Shown: positions 1 through 8,334, counted from the stretch's first letter. The stretch is 64,000 nucleotides of DNA from Amorphus sp040750475 (GCF_040750475.1 NZ_JABJVY010000008.1:124001-188000), one strand, 5' to 3'. The notes: a model not told the origin generated them from the letters alone. Numbers and translations: made by a program.

Positions 1-1543
1 CTGTCTGAGCCAGACGCGGGGCCTGCTCGATCGGTGCTGCCGGCGGGACGTCATCGCCGTGGCCGTCACCGCCGTGGTTTTCGCCCTTCGACGGCGTATC
101 ATGGCTCTCGGCCACAGCGCGCGAACCGTCGTCGGGTCCGGCGTCTTCCTTATGGCCCGTCTCAGTCGCGTGGGCGTCGTCGGTCGCAGCATGCGCCGTT
201 TCGCCATGCGCGGCTTCGTCCGAAGCAGGCGCGCGGGACTCCGCCGTGGTCCCGTCCCCAGCCGCATGGTCGGTGGTCTGTGCAAGCTCTTCCGTCGCCG
301 TTTCGGTAGCCGCATCCGCGTGCACGGAAACCGCCTCTGCCGCAGAAGGCATGTCCTTCTTGTCGGTCTCGACATCCGACACCGCGTGTTCGCTCGCATG
401 CGCCACTTCGGCGGAGGAGGCCTCAGACACCTTCTCATCGGACGCAGCTTGCTCGTCCGGAACGCTATGGACGCCAGCACCGTCTACGACATGGGGATCG
501 CCGATCGCCGACGGCGTATCCGATGCCGACGTCAGCTCCGCTGAATGATCCGGCTCAGCGTGATCGTCCACCGGCTTTTCGTCACCACGGTCCGCGTGAT
601 CGTCTCCTCCATCGGCATGGGCTTCGCTGGAGGCACCTGCCGGGACCGCTTGCGCCGCACCAGAGGGCTCGGCAGGGGCCTGAGGGCTGTCGCCAACGGG
701 CTCATGCGTCGGACTGTGGTCGGCAGCCTCCACCATGGGGGCTGTTTCATTAAAAACTGCGATCGCCTCTTCACCGGAGACGCCGGGTTCGGCCATGACC
801 GGGACCTCGGAAGCGGTTGTCGCTTCCGTGCCGTCCTTGTCGAGCTCAATGGTCTCTGGAACCGTCGGCTTCTCGCGCGGCAAAGGAACCTCCACCACGG
901 CCCCGGATGCCGCCATCTGTGCGGATTGCGAGGGATCGGCAATCGCCGCCACAGGCTCGACGGCGGGATCTGCCGCAGGCTCGGACGCGTCGTCACGACT
1001 TCCATCAGAAGGTGTCGGTACCTTGCGGGCCGCTTCGGACGCGGCAGCCCTGACGGCCGCCTCATCAAGGGCGCGCTCGTTAGCGATCTCGACCGAAACG
1101 CCCGGTTGAGCCTCGACCTCCAACACAGAAGCTTCGGCAATCGGTGCAGCTTGGGGCGCAGCCCGCTGAACGGGCGCTGCCACACTCATCGGGCGCGTCG
1201 GCGGCAATGGCGCAATATCCGCCGTCGATGGAGGCGGCGCGACAGGCTCGCTTTCAGGGGCCGCCACCGACGGCGCGGTTTCACCACCGGGAAGCGGCGC
1301 GGTCGGAAGCGGAGCCGCCCGCCGCGCCTCGTTGCGGCGGAACGGAGCAAACAGGCCGAGCCCGCGCCGCTCCGGCTTCGCCGGTTCGGCTTCCGGCACG
1401 ATCACCATTGGCTCTCCTGCCTGCGGCAGCGACACGGGCGTGACATCCGAAGACGACTGGGCGAACGCGACCGAACTCATGCTCGCCAGCACCACCAGCA
1501 CAGAAGCCGCCCCACGGATCGGGAAAGCAAGCCGAGCGGTCAC
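1..1543 (-). CDS. Secreted low-complexity protein in the motC position (3' end outside window)
   Basis: The gene runs off the left edge with no stop in about 514 visible codons. It starts at a GTG that overlaps the motB stop (GTGA), so it is coupled to motB. Residues 1-29 form a signal peptide ending AFA, which sends the product to the periplasm. The visible rest is low complexity: a Pro/Ala/Arg part to about residue 115, then an Ala/Glu/Asp-rich part that becomes His-rich from about residue 305 (HADRGDEKP, GHKEDAGPDDG, NHGGDGHGDD). No folded domain is visible. In rhizobia the gene after motB is motC, a periplasmic partner of MotB; a MotC domain could follow beyond the edge. That link rests on gene order alone. 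An ATG at codon 22 would remove the signal peptide, so GTG is preferred. Confidence 0.7.
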   Translation of the reverse strand, partial: MTARLAFPIRGAASVLVVLASMSSVAFAQSSSDVTPVSLPQAGEPMVIVPEAEPAKPERRGLGLFAPFRRNEARRAAPLPTAPLPGGETAPSVAAPESEPVAPPPSTADIAPLPPTRPMSVAAPVQRAAPQAAPIAEASVLEVEAQPGVSVEIANERALDEAAVRAAASEAARKVPTPSDGSRDDASEPAADPAVEPVAAIADPSQSAQMAASGAVVEVPLPREKPTVPETIELDKDGTEATTASEVPVMAEPGVSGEEAIAVFNETAPMVEAADHSPTHEPVGDSPQAPAEPSGAAQAVPAGASSEAHADGGDDHADRGDEKPVDDHAEPDHSAELTSASDTPSAIGDPHVVDGAGVHSVPDEQAASDEKVSEASSAEVAHASEHAVSDVETDKKDMPSAAEAVSVHADAATETATEELAQTTDHAAGDGTTAESRAPASDEAAHGETAHAATDDAHATETGHKEDAGPDDGSRAVAESHDTPSKGENHGGDGHGDDVPPAAPIEQAPRLAQT

Positions 1544-2754
1544 GGGCGCGTCCCCGTCGCCGGTTCGCGCAGCAGGATCTCGATGCGGCGATTTTCCGCC
1601 GCGTTCGGGTCAGCCGAATTCTTCGGGTCACGATCGGCGTGACCCTCGATGCTCTGGATTCGCTCCTCGTCGATGCCGCCGCGCACGAGCATGTACTGCG
1701 CCATGTGAGCGCGGGCACTGGACAATCGCCAGTTATCATAGGAATCGGATCGGAAAGGCCGGGCATCGGTGTAGCCGCGCACCACAATCTGGCCGGGTTG
1801 GCTCGTCAGCGCCTCCGCCACGCGTTCCATGACCTTAACGACCTTCGGATCCGGAATGGCGGAGCCGATGGGAAACATGGCGAAGTCGATGTCGTCGGTC
1901 AGGCTGACCAGAACGCCCTCGTCGGTGGCCATCACCTCCAGATGCGGACTTCCGGTTTCGTTGGTGGCGCCCGAAAGCGTGGCCTGCAGCTCTTCGGAAA
2001 GCGCAACGGCCGCTGCCGCATCCGCCGGCGAACCGCCGCTGTCCGGTCCCGTCTTGAGGATCGGCGCCGCCCCCGTAAGAGCCAGATCACGATCGGCGGC
2101 TGCCGACTTGGGTCCACCACTGCGCACGTCGGCCGACGCGCGCGCGATCGCCGCATTCGGGCGCTGCGTCTCGTCCGGTGCCTTCTCCATCGTGCCGGGC
2201 GTTCCGGGCGTCTCGGTGACGGCCGGCCGGGCGGCATCCGTCTGCCAGTAAACCGGATCGAACGGATCGCGAAGAATGTCGCCGCCGCTCTCGCCCGGAT
2301 CACCTGCCTCGCCTTCCGGCGCATCCAAGGCGGTCGGCAGATCCGGATCGACCTGTGCCGCCAGCTTGGCCAGGATCGCATAGGGATCCTGGAATGCGGC
2401 TTTCTCGCGCGCGACGACTTCCGCCTCGGTCGGGACAGCGGCCTGCTCGCCGGCGCCATCTCCGGGCCCTTCGCCCTTATCCAGGTCCGCCGGCTCCAGC
2501 GGGGCATCCTCGGGATCTTCGACGCCCTTCTGCGGCGCCATGCTGGCGGCGAGATCGACGGGATTGAAATAGGCGGCAACCATTTTGCGCACCTCTTCAT
2601 CCGTCACGTTGATCAGCCACATGATCAGAAAGAAGGCCATCATCGCCGTCATGAAGTCGGCGTGCGCGACCTTCCAGGCGCTCGAGTGATGCTCGTGCTC
2701 CTCGTCCTCGCCACGCTTGATGATGATCAGTTCGTGGTGCTCTTGGCCGGACAT
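1540..2754 (-). CDS. motB: Flagellar motor stator protein MotB
   Basis: MotB (404 aa) anchors the stator to peptidoglycan and forms the proton channel with MotA in the inner membrane. A single membrane segment lies at about residues 34-51, preceded by Asp33 in HADFMTAMMAFF, the position of the proton-carrying Asp of MotB. A long acidic Pro/Ala linker follows, then an OmpA-like peptidoglycan-binding domain at about 280-400 (GYTDARPFRSD, then LSSARA, then NRRIEI). The ATG at 2754 is chosen because GAGGA sits 7 bases upstream and because an earlier in-frame ATG at 2793 would overlap the fliH-like gene. It lies 10 bases after that gene and overlaps the next secreted gene by 4. Its partner motA is far away at 18967-19854, as is usual in rhizobia only when motA starts the other operon. 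Confidence 0.95.
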   Translation of the reverse strand: MSGQEHHELIIIKRGEDEEHEHHSSAWKVAHADFMTAMMAFFLIMWLINVTDEEVRKMVAAYFNPVDLAASMAPQKGVEDPEDAPLEPADLDKGEGPGDGAGEQAAVPTEAEVVAREKAAFQDPYAILAKLAAQVDPDLPTALDAPEGEAGDPGESGGDILRDPFDPVYWQTDAARPAVTETPGTPGTMEKAPDETQRPNAAIARASADVRSGGPKSAAADRDLALTGAAPILKTGPDSGGSPADAAAAVALSEELQATLSGATNETGSPHLEVMATDEGVLVSLTDDIDFAMFPIGSAIPDPKVVKVMERVAEALTSQPGQIVVRGYTDARPFRSDSYDNWRLSSARAHMAQYMLVRGGIDEERIQSIEGHADRDPKNSADPNAAENRRIEILLREPATGTRP

Positions 2755-2764
2755 GTCTGGATCC

Positions 2765-3388
2765 TCAACTGAGGGCGGCGGCCAGGCGGTCAAGCCAGGC
2801 GCGCAATTGTGTCTCGATGACGGTGGCGTCCGCCGTCACGCGGACATCGGGAAGATTGGCCACCTCGAACTGCACCGCCGCGGCCCGCGACCCCAGCCGC
2901 GTGCCCAGCGCATCGAGAAGGTCCTGCGGCCCTTCAATCTTGAGAACGGAGGGGGCCTGCGCACCGAGGATCTGAGTCACGGTGTCGGCGAGGTCGCGCA
3001 CGGCCTGCTCGCGAAGCGGCGCTTCCAGGAAAGGCAGAACCGAGCGCGCCGTCGTCTCGGATATCCGCGTCTCCAACGCCGACAGCCCCTCATCCAGTGC
3101 GGCCGCCAGACGGGCACCCTCACCTTCCACCCAGGCGGCGCGGGCAGCCTCCAACCCCTGTTCGTGCTGGCGCTGCATCGCGTCCGCCCGGTTCGACCAC
3201 TCAGCGTCAGCCGCGGCGCGACCGGCACGGCGGCCACGTTCTTCGGCTTCCGCGAGAGCGGCTGCTTGATCCGGCACGGCTTCCGCGTTGGCGAACGGAT
3301 TGCGGAGCGCATCCAGAGCTGCAGAGGCTGACTTAGACGTCCCACCGAAATGTGGAATGATCCGGCCAAGCGCGATCATGTCGGTCAT
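2765..3388 (-). CDS. fliH: FliH-like export apparatus protein
   Basis: A soluble protein of 207 aa between fliF and motB. FliH regulates the export ATPase FliI (encoded at 21633-22955) and links it to the basal body. The middle (about residues 45-110) is a charged Ala/Glu/Arg-rich helix typical of FliH. The C-terminal half (about 110-205) has the FliH/V-ATPase E-subunit look with a final Trp-containing helix (LRAWLDRLAAALS). The ATG at 3388 overlaps the fliF stop as ATGA; an ATG eight codons earlier would overlap fliF further and is less likely. Sequence divergence in this family is high, so the name rests on position, length and helix pattern. Confidence 0.75.
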   Translation of the reverse strand: MTDMIALGRIIPHFGGTSKSASAALDALRNPFANAEAVPDQAAALAEAEERGRRAGRAAADAEWSNRADAMQRQHEQGLEAARAAWVEGEGARLAAALDEGLSALETRISETTARSVLPFLEAPLREQAVRDLADTVTQILGAQAPSVLKIEGPQDLLDALGTRLGSRAAAVQFEVANLPDVRVTADATVIETQLRAWLDRLAAALS

Positions 3389-5034
3389 GCGCGCGCCTCC
3401 TGGCTCAGCCACTGGCGCAGAACCGCGGCGGCGGTCTCTTCATCGAATTCGACGATCTGTTCCAGGCGCTTCTGCGGCGTACGGCTGCGCTTGGAGGTGA
3501 GGTCCTCGATCAGATTGACCTCACCATCGTGGATGATCGCTTCCGCCGTTTCTCCGAGCGCAAGGGCGGCGGGATCAGCAGCCTCGAGCAGCGTCGGTTC
3601 GGCAACGGCGTCCTCTTCGGTCTCCTCTTCCGAGCGGGCAAGGATCGCCCGCATCGCCGGCCGGAGACCGAACCAGATGAGGAGAACGGCAACGACCAGC
3701 ATGGTGGCGGCGTTGATGAGGTTGCCCATCTGGCGCATCAAGAGGTCGACGATCGACAGCGGCGGCACCGGCTCCAACTCGCCCGCCCCAGCCGCAAACG
3801 ATACGGCAGACACCTTCAACTGATCGCCGCGGTCCACGACGACACCCGCCGCCGAGGCGACCAGCGCCTCGATATCGGCGATCTGGGCATCGACCGGCAC
3901 CGAGCCACCATTGGTTCCGGCATTTTCCAACAGGCGCGCCTGGTTCACGAGCACGGCGATCGACAGCCGATCCACGCGGAAGCCATCGCGCACGGTCTCC
4001 ACGACCTTGGAGGAGATTTCGAAATTGGTGAGTTCTTCTCGGCGCTCGTTCTGCTCGTTGGACGAACCACCGGAGTCAGCCGGTAGCTGCTCCTGGGGAA
4101 TGTTCTGCTGAACGGTGGTCGGCGTATCGCTGCCCGCGTTGCGCGATTGCTCGTTTTCCTTGACCACGCGCACGGACCGCTCGACGCGCGAATCCGGATC
4201 GTAGATCGTCTCGCTCACTCGCGTCTGGTCGGTGTCGAGCGTGGAGGCAACGCTGACCTCGAAATTGTTGAGGCCGAGATAGGGCGTCAGCGTTCGGCGG
4301 ATCTTTTCCTCGATCTCGCTATTCACCTGCGCCTGCAGGCGCGCGAGTTTGCCGGCAGCGGCGTTGTCCCCGTCCTCACCAGAGGCGAGCACCGCTCCTT
4401 CGGTATTGAGAACCGTGACGCCATCGACCTTCATGCCGGGAATTGCCGAAGCAACGAGGTGGCGGATCGCCTGGGCGGCGGAGATATCGTCGGCACGCTC
4501 GGTCCGGATCACGACGGACGCCGACGCGACTTGCTGGTCGCGCCGGAACGATCCACGCTCAGGCAGCACGATGTGGACGCGCGCGGCCTTGATGCCCTTC
4601 ATGCCCTGAATGGTGCGGGCAAGCTCGCCCTCCAAGGCACGAATGCGGGTAATCTCCTGCATGAAGGAGGTCAGGCCGAACGAGCCGAGCTCATTGAAGA
4701 GCTCGTAGCCTGAGTTCATGTCCTGGGGCAGGCCTTTTTCGGCCAGGAGCATTCGGGCGTTGGCGGTGTCGGCATGAGCGACCAGCACCGAGGTGCCATC
4801 CGCGGAGACATCGAAATCGATGCCGGCGTCCTTCAATGCGCCGCCGATGCGCGCAACATCCTCGCGCGACAAGTCGACATAAAGCGGCTCACGTTCGGGC
4901 TGGCTCAGATAATAGGCGCCAATGCCCACCACGAGCAGGACGGTGAGCCCGACAAGGCCCAGAGCAACGAGCCGGCGGGTGCCGAGCTCGCGAATGTTGG
5001 TCCACAGACGTTCTGCCTGTTCGCGGCCGCTCAT
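3385..5034 (-). CDS. fliF: Flagellar MS-ring protein FliF
   Basis: FliF (549 aa from this start) builds the MS ring in the inner membrane, the base on which rod, export gate and C ring assemble. Membrane segments lie at about 21-44 and 439-460; between them is the periplasmic ring-building part (LYVDLSREDVARI, then the ARVHIVLPE motif). The last 40 residues (KRLEQIVEFDEETAAAVLRQWL) are the FliG-binding tail. The frame is open up to an ATG at 5157, which would add 41 residues; ATG 5034 is chosen because it gives the normal short cytoplasmic N terminus and has GGAA and GAGGA upstream. A flagellar GCAAG motif lies at 5178-5191. It leads a unit with fliH, motB and the next gene. Confidence 0.95.
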   Translation of the reverse strand: MSGREQAERLWTNIRELGTRRLVALGLVGLTVLLVVGIGAYYLSQPEREPLYVDLSREDVARIGGALKDAGIDFDVSADGTSVLVAHADTANARMLLAEKGLPQDMNSGYELFNELGSFGLTSFMQEITRIRALEGELARTIQGMKGIKAARVHIVLPERGSFRRDQQVASASVVIRTERADDISAAQAIRHLVASAIPGMKVDGVTVLNTEGAVLASGEDGDNAAAGKLARLQAQVNSEIEEKIRRTLTPYLGLNNFEVSVASTLDTDQTRVSETIYDPDSRVERSVRVVKENEQSRNAGSDTPTTVQQNIPQEQLPADSGGSSNEQNERREELTNFEISSKVVETVRDGFRVDRLSIAVLVNQARLLENAGTNGGSVPVDAQIADIEALVASAAGVVVDRGDQLKVSAVSFAAGAGELEPVPPLSIVDLLMRQMGNLINAATMLVVAVLLIWFGLRPAMRAILARSEEETEEDAVAEPTLLEAADPAALALGETAEAIIHDGEVNLIEDLTSKRSRTPQKRLEQIVEFDEETAAAVLRQWLSQEARA

Positions 5035-5177
5035 CGACTGCTTCCATTCCTCGAAGGCCGCGCGAAGCGCGAAAGCCGGTGTTGCACGAAAGGCCGGCGG
5101 CTTGGCGGGAAACACATCTTCGGGTTTTTCCAGGCGTCCGCGGAAAATCGGCGCCATTCACGGCGCTCGTCTTCGCC

Positions 5178-5191
5178 GATCAAGCTTGCGC
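5178..5191 (-). promoter_or_regulatory. Flagellar GCAAG motif upstream of fliF
   Basis: On the minus strand this reads GCGCAAGCTTGATC, almost identical to the sites ahead of both flagellins. A weaker repeat unit (GCAAC) begins exactly 11 bases before the GCAAG. It lies 144 bases before the chosen fliF start. Inferred activator-binding or promoter element. Confidence 0.55.
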
Positions 5192-5235
5192 GGACGTTGC
5201 CCGTCCCGAAGCAGCACTCCGGCGCGCAAGAAGAA

Positions 5236-5261
5236 GGCCGCGCCTCGGAGAGGACACGGCC
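5236..5261 (-). terminator. Possible terminator after flagellin 1
   Basis: About 45 bases past the first flagellin stop, a minus-strand hairpin pairs GGCCG with CGGCC and CCTC with GAGG around a GGA-type loop, with a small internal mismatch, followed by TTCTTCTT. It would end the flagellin transcript before fliF. The stem is imperfect, so this is tentative. Confidence 0.4.
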
Positions 5262-5305
5262 CAGAGAAGAAGAGCGACAGGTGATGCAGCTACTTGCCGG
5301 AGGCT

Positions 5306-6571
5306 CTATCCGCGAAACAGCGACAGCACATTCTGGCCGGAGGCATTTGCGACCGACAGCGACTGAACAGCCAGATCGCGCTGGACCTGCAAGGCCTTCA
5401 GCCGCGCCGACTCTTCTTCCATGTCGGCATCGACCAGCGTGCCAACCGTGCGGTCGTTGGCATCCATCAGTGCCGAGACGAAGGAATCTTGCGATTCGAT
5501 CCTGTTTGCCAACGCACCCGCCTTTGCGTGGGCAGCGGTTAGGTCCTCCAGGGCTTGGTCGACGAAACCAATATAAACGATTATTTCCTCCCGTGAGGCT
5601 ACCGACACGTCAATATCATTGACTGCGCAAAGATCTCTTTCAGATACGGTAGAAACAATGCCGCTTGCCAAGCCAAAATCCCTTGGCAATATATCTTTTT
5701 TTAAATTGTCAACAATAACTCTTAGTCTACTTATATTGAAATTATTTTCGCTAGAAATATAAGCTGTACTAAATCCAGTCCTTACAAAACTTAATTCATT
5801 TATGCCATTCCTCCTGAATGCCTCCTCAAGCAACGGCACCATTCGACTCGAGTGCCCTATCGCAACGCTTCCATTTCCATGGACGTCCCGAATTATATTC
5901 TGATCTATCAATATCGTTGACGTCACCCCACCCACGGTGACATCAAATTCCACCCGATCCTCAGGAGCGTCAAAGCTGACACCGCTAAATTTAAGATTTG
6001 CGTAATAAAATGGAACTGTCCTCTTCCGATCTATGATTCCCGTATTCATGCCCGCCTCATAAAGCGCGAAGTCGTCCATATTGACCGACATAGTGTCGAG
6101 CGACACCGAAGAATCGGAGCGGGAAAATGACGAGACGATGTCTTTCGTTTCACCCGCCTTGTCGACGGAAAGCCAGTTGTTGCCAGACGACACGGAGGAA
6201 TCCGCAATCGTCTTGATGCCGTCCAGCAGGCTACGGATTTCGGTTTGGAGTTTGGCCCGGTCGGCTTCCGGTGCCACTGCGGTGATCAGCTTCTCCTTCA
6301 CCTTCTGAAGCGACTCACGCGCCTTCTCGAGCCCGTTCATGGCCGTCTCGACCGACGCCGCGCCGAGCCCCAACGCATCACGCACGGCGCCAAGGGCGCC
6401 GGTGTCCGACTTGGTCGTCATGGCGATCGACCAATAGGCGACATTGTCCGCGGCAGAAGACACCCGCAGTCCGGTCGACACACGATTGTTGGTCGTGTCG
6501 AGCGCATTCGAGATCGAGCGCAGCGTTTGCAGCGCGACCATCGAAGAGGTGTTGGTGAGAATGCTAGACAC
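5306..6571 (-). CDS. Flagellin 1, with a divergent AT-rich core
   Basis: Flagellin (421 aa), the filament subunit exported through the flagellar system. The N-terminal about 190 residues and C-terminal about 85 residues match flagellin 2 (6883-8148) closely (TNTSSMVALQTLRSI; end QNVLSLFRG), forming the D0/D1 packing domains. The middle (about residues 190-335) is very different and is coded by strikingly AT-rich DNA with A/T-ending codons, unlike every neighbour. It contains a cysteine (RDLCAVND), unusual for a flagellin. The start is GTG at 6571, aligned exactly with the ATG of flagellin 2 (VSSILTN against MSSIITN) with GGGACAT as ribosome binding site; both proteins then have 421 residues. 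An in-frame ATG at 6646 belongs to the conserved leader. Confidence 0.92.
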   Translation of the reverse strand: MSSILTNTSSMVALQTLRSISNALDTTNNRVSTGLRVSSAADNVAYWSIAMTTKSDTGALGAVRDALGLGAASVETAMNGLEKARESLQKVKEKLITAVAPEADRAKLQTEIRSLLDGIKTIADSSVSSGNNWLSVDKAGETKDIVSSFSRSDSSVSLDTMSVNMDDFALYEAGMNTGIIDRKRTVPFYYANLKFSGVSFDAPEDRVEFDVTVGGVTSTILIDQNIIRDVHGNGSVAIGHSSRMVPLLEEAFRRNGINELSFVRTGFSTAYISSENNFNISRLRVIVDNLKKDILPRDFGLASGIVSTVSERDLCAVNDIDVSVASREEIIVYIGFVDQALEDLTAAHAKAGALANRIESQDSFVSALMDANDRTVGTLVDADMEEESARLKALQVQRDLAVQSLSVANASGQNVLSLFRG

Positions 6572-6575
6572 TGGA

Positions 6576-6655
6576 ATGTCCCGCAGCTTTCGGTGCGTTG
6601 ATGGGGGACATACCGGATTGGTACCGATATGGCAGGACGGCGTCATGCCTTTGGA
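6576..6655 (-). promoter_or_regulatory. Flagellin 1 leader: hairpin and anti-ribosome-binding-site element
   Basis: The leader is nearly the same as that of flagellin 2 although the sequence around it differs. On the mRNA strand it holds CCAAAGGCATGACG (6655 downwards), a hairpin at 6630-6610 pairing ATATCGG with CCGGTAT, then ATGTCCC (6611-6605), which is the exact complement of the ribosome binding site GGGACAT (6582-6576). The hairpin keeps pairing with flagellin 2 through a T-G wobble where the other has C-G. Inference: an RNA switch hiding the ribosome binding site, possibly read by FlbT, whose Caulobacter homologue acts on flagellin mRNA leaders. Confidence 0.6.
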
Positions 6656-6738
6656 TCAAGCCCCGACGTCCGCGTCGGAGCGGCTCTGCCTGCGTCGTCT
6701 GCAGACAGCCAACCTGTCATTAGCTTCAAGTCATCGCA

Positions 6739-6752
6739 GATCAAACTTGCGC
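6739..6752 (-). promoter_or_regulatory. Flagellar GCAAG motif upstream of flagellin 1
   Basis: Minus strand GCGCAAGTTTGATC, 168 bases before the GTG. A second block, AGGTTGGCTG (6715-6706), is shared with the flagellin 2 upstream region and may mark the start of the transcript. A TTGATC and a TAATGA 16 bases apart could serve as -35 and -10. Confidence 0.55.
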
Positions 6753-6821
6753 GTGACTATCTTAAGCTCGATAAATACTACAAAATTTGATATTTTCCGC
6801 CCAAGAATCCACCTTTAAAAG

Positions 6822-6850
6822 AAAAAGCCACGCCCGTTGCGGGGCGTGGC
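6822..6850 (-). terminator. Intrinsic terminator of flagellin 2
   Basis: A perfect 9-base stem, GCCACGCCC against GGGCGTGGC (6850-6827 read on the minus strand), with a 6-base loop, followed by TTTTT. It sits 33 bases after the flagellin 2 stop and ends that transcript ahead of the flagellin 1 promoter. Confidence 0.9.
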
Positions 6851-6882
6851 GAGGTGCACCTTGAGAGGAAGGTGGAGAGATA

Positions 6883-8148
6883 TTAGCCGCGGAACAGCGA
6901 CAGGATGTTCTGGCTGGAGGAGTTCGCGATCGACAGCGACTGAACGGCGAGCTGCTGCTGGGTCTGCAGCGCCTTCAGACGGGTCGACTCCTCTTCCATA
7001 TTGGCATCCACCAGCGTGCCGATGGCGCGATCGTTGGCATCCATCAGAGCCGACACGAAGTCTTCCTGCGAACCGATACGCGCGGTCAGCGCGCCGGCCT
7101 TGGTGGAAGCATCGGTCAGGTCCAGCAGGGCCGCGTCGACGACCTTCAGGTAGTTTTTGACGTCGGCAGTGGTCGCGCTGGAGATGTCGATGTCCTTCAC
7201 CGCGACCTGGGCCGTGCCGGTGGTCACGGTCGCCGCAGCGGCGAGACCGAAGTCGGCAGCGCCGAGATCGGCGGTCGAGGCGTCGGTCACGACCGTGAGC
7301 GCGCTCACTTCGAAGCTCTCTGAGCTGTCGAGCGAGATGGTGCCGGCCGTGTTGTCCGCCGTCACTTCCAGGTCGATGATCCCGGCGTCCTTGAACGCCT
7401 GGTCCATAACGGCCTTGAAGTCACCCGCGTTGGTCAGAGCGGTGGTGCCGGTGCCGAGAGCGGCTTCGACAGTCGCCTGCGTGATGGAGACGGTGGTGGT
7501 ATTGCCACCGACCTTCACGTTGAACTCGACCTCGTCCGTGGCATCGTCAAACGCGGTGGCCACGACCGAAAGGCTGGTCGAGTAGTTCGTCGCGGAGCGA
7601 GACTTGTCCATGATGCCGGTGTTGGTGCCGGCCTCGTAGAGGGCGTAGTTGTCGATGTCCACCGAGATGGTGTCCAACGAGATCGACGAACCCGAGCGCG
7701 AGAACGACACGACGACGTCCTTGGTCTCTCCGGCGGTCGCAACCGAAAGCCAGTTGTTGCCGGAGATGACGGAGGAGTCGGCGGTGTTCTTGATGCCGTC
7801 GAGCAGGCTCTTGATTTCGGTCTGGAGCTTCGACTTGTCGGCTTCGGGAGCAGCGGCCGTAACCAACTTCTCCTTCACCTTCTGAAGCGACTCGCGAACG
7901 GTGTCGAGACCGGTGTTGGCGGTGTCGACGGACGCGGCACCCAGGCCGAGGGCGTCCTTGACGGCCCCGAGGGCACCGTTGTCGGACTTCGTGGTCGTCG
8001 CGATCGACCAGTAGGCGGCGTTGTCGGCGGCGGAGGAAACCTTCAGGCCCGTCGACACGCGGTTGTTGGTCTCGTCAAGCGAGTTGTTGATGGAGCGCAG
8101 GGTCTGCAGCGCGACCATCGAAGAGGTGTTGGTGATAATGCTAGACAT
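6883..8148 (-). CDS. Flagellin 2
   Basis: Flagellin (421 aa), main filament subunit candidate. Conserved N-terminal (1-140) and C-terminal (335-421) domains frame a Thr/Ala/Asp-rich central domain; it has no cysteine and normal GC-rich codon use, unlike flagellin 1. It starts at ATG 8148 with GGGACAT 4 bases upstream of the final CCCA spacer. It is a single-gene unit: promoter motif at 8321-8334, leader at 8153-8235 and a strong terminator at 6822-6850. Export uses the FliPQR-FlhAB gate encoded around it, and FlaF and FlbT (26903-27714) are expected to set its synthesis and secretion. Confidence 0.97.
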   Translation of the reverse strand: MSSIITNTSSMVALQTLRSINNSLDETNNRVSTGLKVSSAADNAAYWSIATTTKSDNGALGAVKDALGLGAASVDTANTGLDTVRESLQKVKEKLVTAAAPEADKSKLQTEIKSLLDGIKNTADSSVISGNNWLSVATAGETKDVVVSFSRSGSSISLDTISVDIDNYALYEAGTNTGIMDKSRSATNYSTSLSVVATAFDDATDEVEFNVKVGGNTTTVSITQATVEAALGTGTTALTNAGDFKAVMDQAFKDAGIIDLEVTADNTAGTISLDSSESFEVSALTVVTDASTADLGAADFGLAAAATVTTGTAQVAVKDIDISSATTADVKNYLKVVDAALLDLTDASTKAGALTARIGSQEDFVSALMDANDRAIGTLVDANMEEESTRLKALQTQQQLAVQSLSIANSSSQNILSLFRG

Positions 8149-8152
8149 TGGG

Positions 8153-8235
8153 ATGTCCCTCTACTTTTAGAAAGTGTTGCTCGGGGGACATACCGGGCTC
8201 GGTACCGGTATAGCAGGACGGCGTCATGCCTTTGG
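8153..8235 (-). promoter_or_regulatory. Flagellin 2 leader: hairpin and anti-ribosome-binding-site element
   Basis: mRNA strand: CCAAAGGCATGACGCC, then a hairpin (8211-8190) pairing ATACCGG with CCGGTAT around an 8-base loop, then ATGTCCC (8191-8185), the exact complement of the ribosome binding site GGGACAT (8159-8153). The loop between the two holds a small extra hairpin, ACTTT-CTA-AAAGT. A short reading frame begins at ATG 8227 (MTPSCYTGT...) and ends just past the flagellin start in another frame. The same elements stand before flagellin 1. Confidence 0.6.
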
Positions 8236-8320
8236 TTGCGCCTCCTGTGTTCCGTTTGGAGGAGCGTTTACTGCTTGCTTCGTTCGCGAGCAGCCAACCT
8301 GCCATGCAATAACCTTCGCT

Positions 8321-8334
8321 GATCAAGCTTGCCT
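8321..8334 (-). promoter_or_regulatory. Flagellar GCAAG motif upstream of flagellin 2
   Basis: Minus strand AGGCAAGCTTGATC. A second GCAAGCT begins exactly 11 bases earlier (GCAAGCTACAG then GCAAGCTTGAT), giving a clean direct repeat with one helical turn of spacing, the layout expected for an OmpR/PhoB-type activator. The block AGGTTGGCTG follows at 8300-8291. Confidence 0.6.

Noticed and set aside
5035..5157. 41-residue N-terminal extension of FliF
   Set aside because: It would put an unusual cytoplasmic tail before the first membrane segment; ATG 5034 gives the normal start.
6572..6646. 25-residue N-terminal extension of flagellin 1
   Set aside because: It would break alignment with flagellin 2 and with other flagellins; the stretch is part of a conserved leader RNA.
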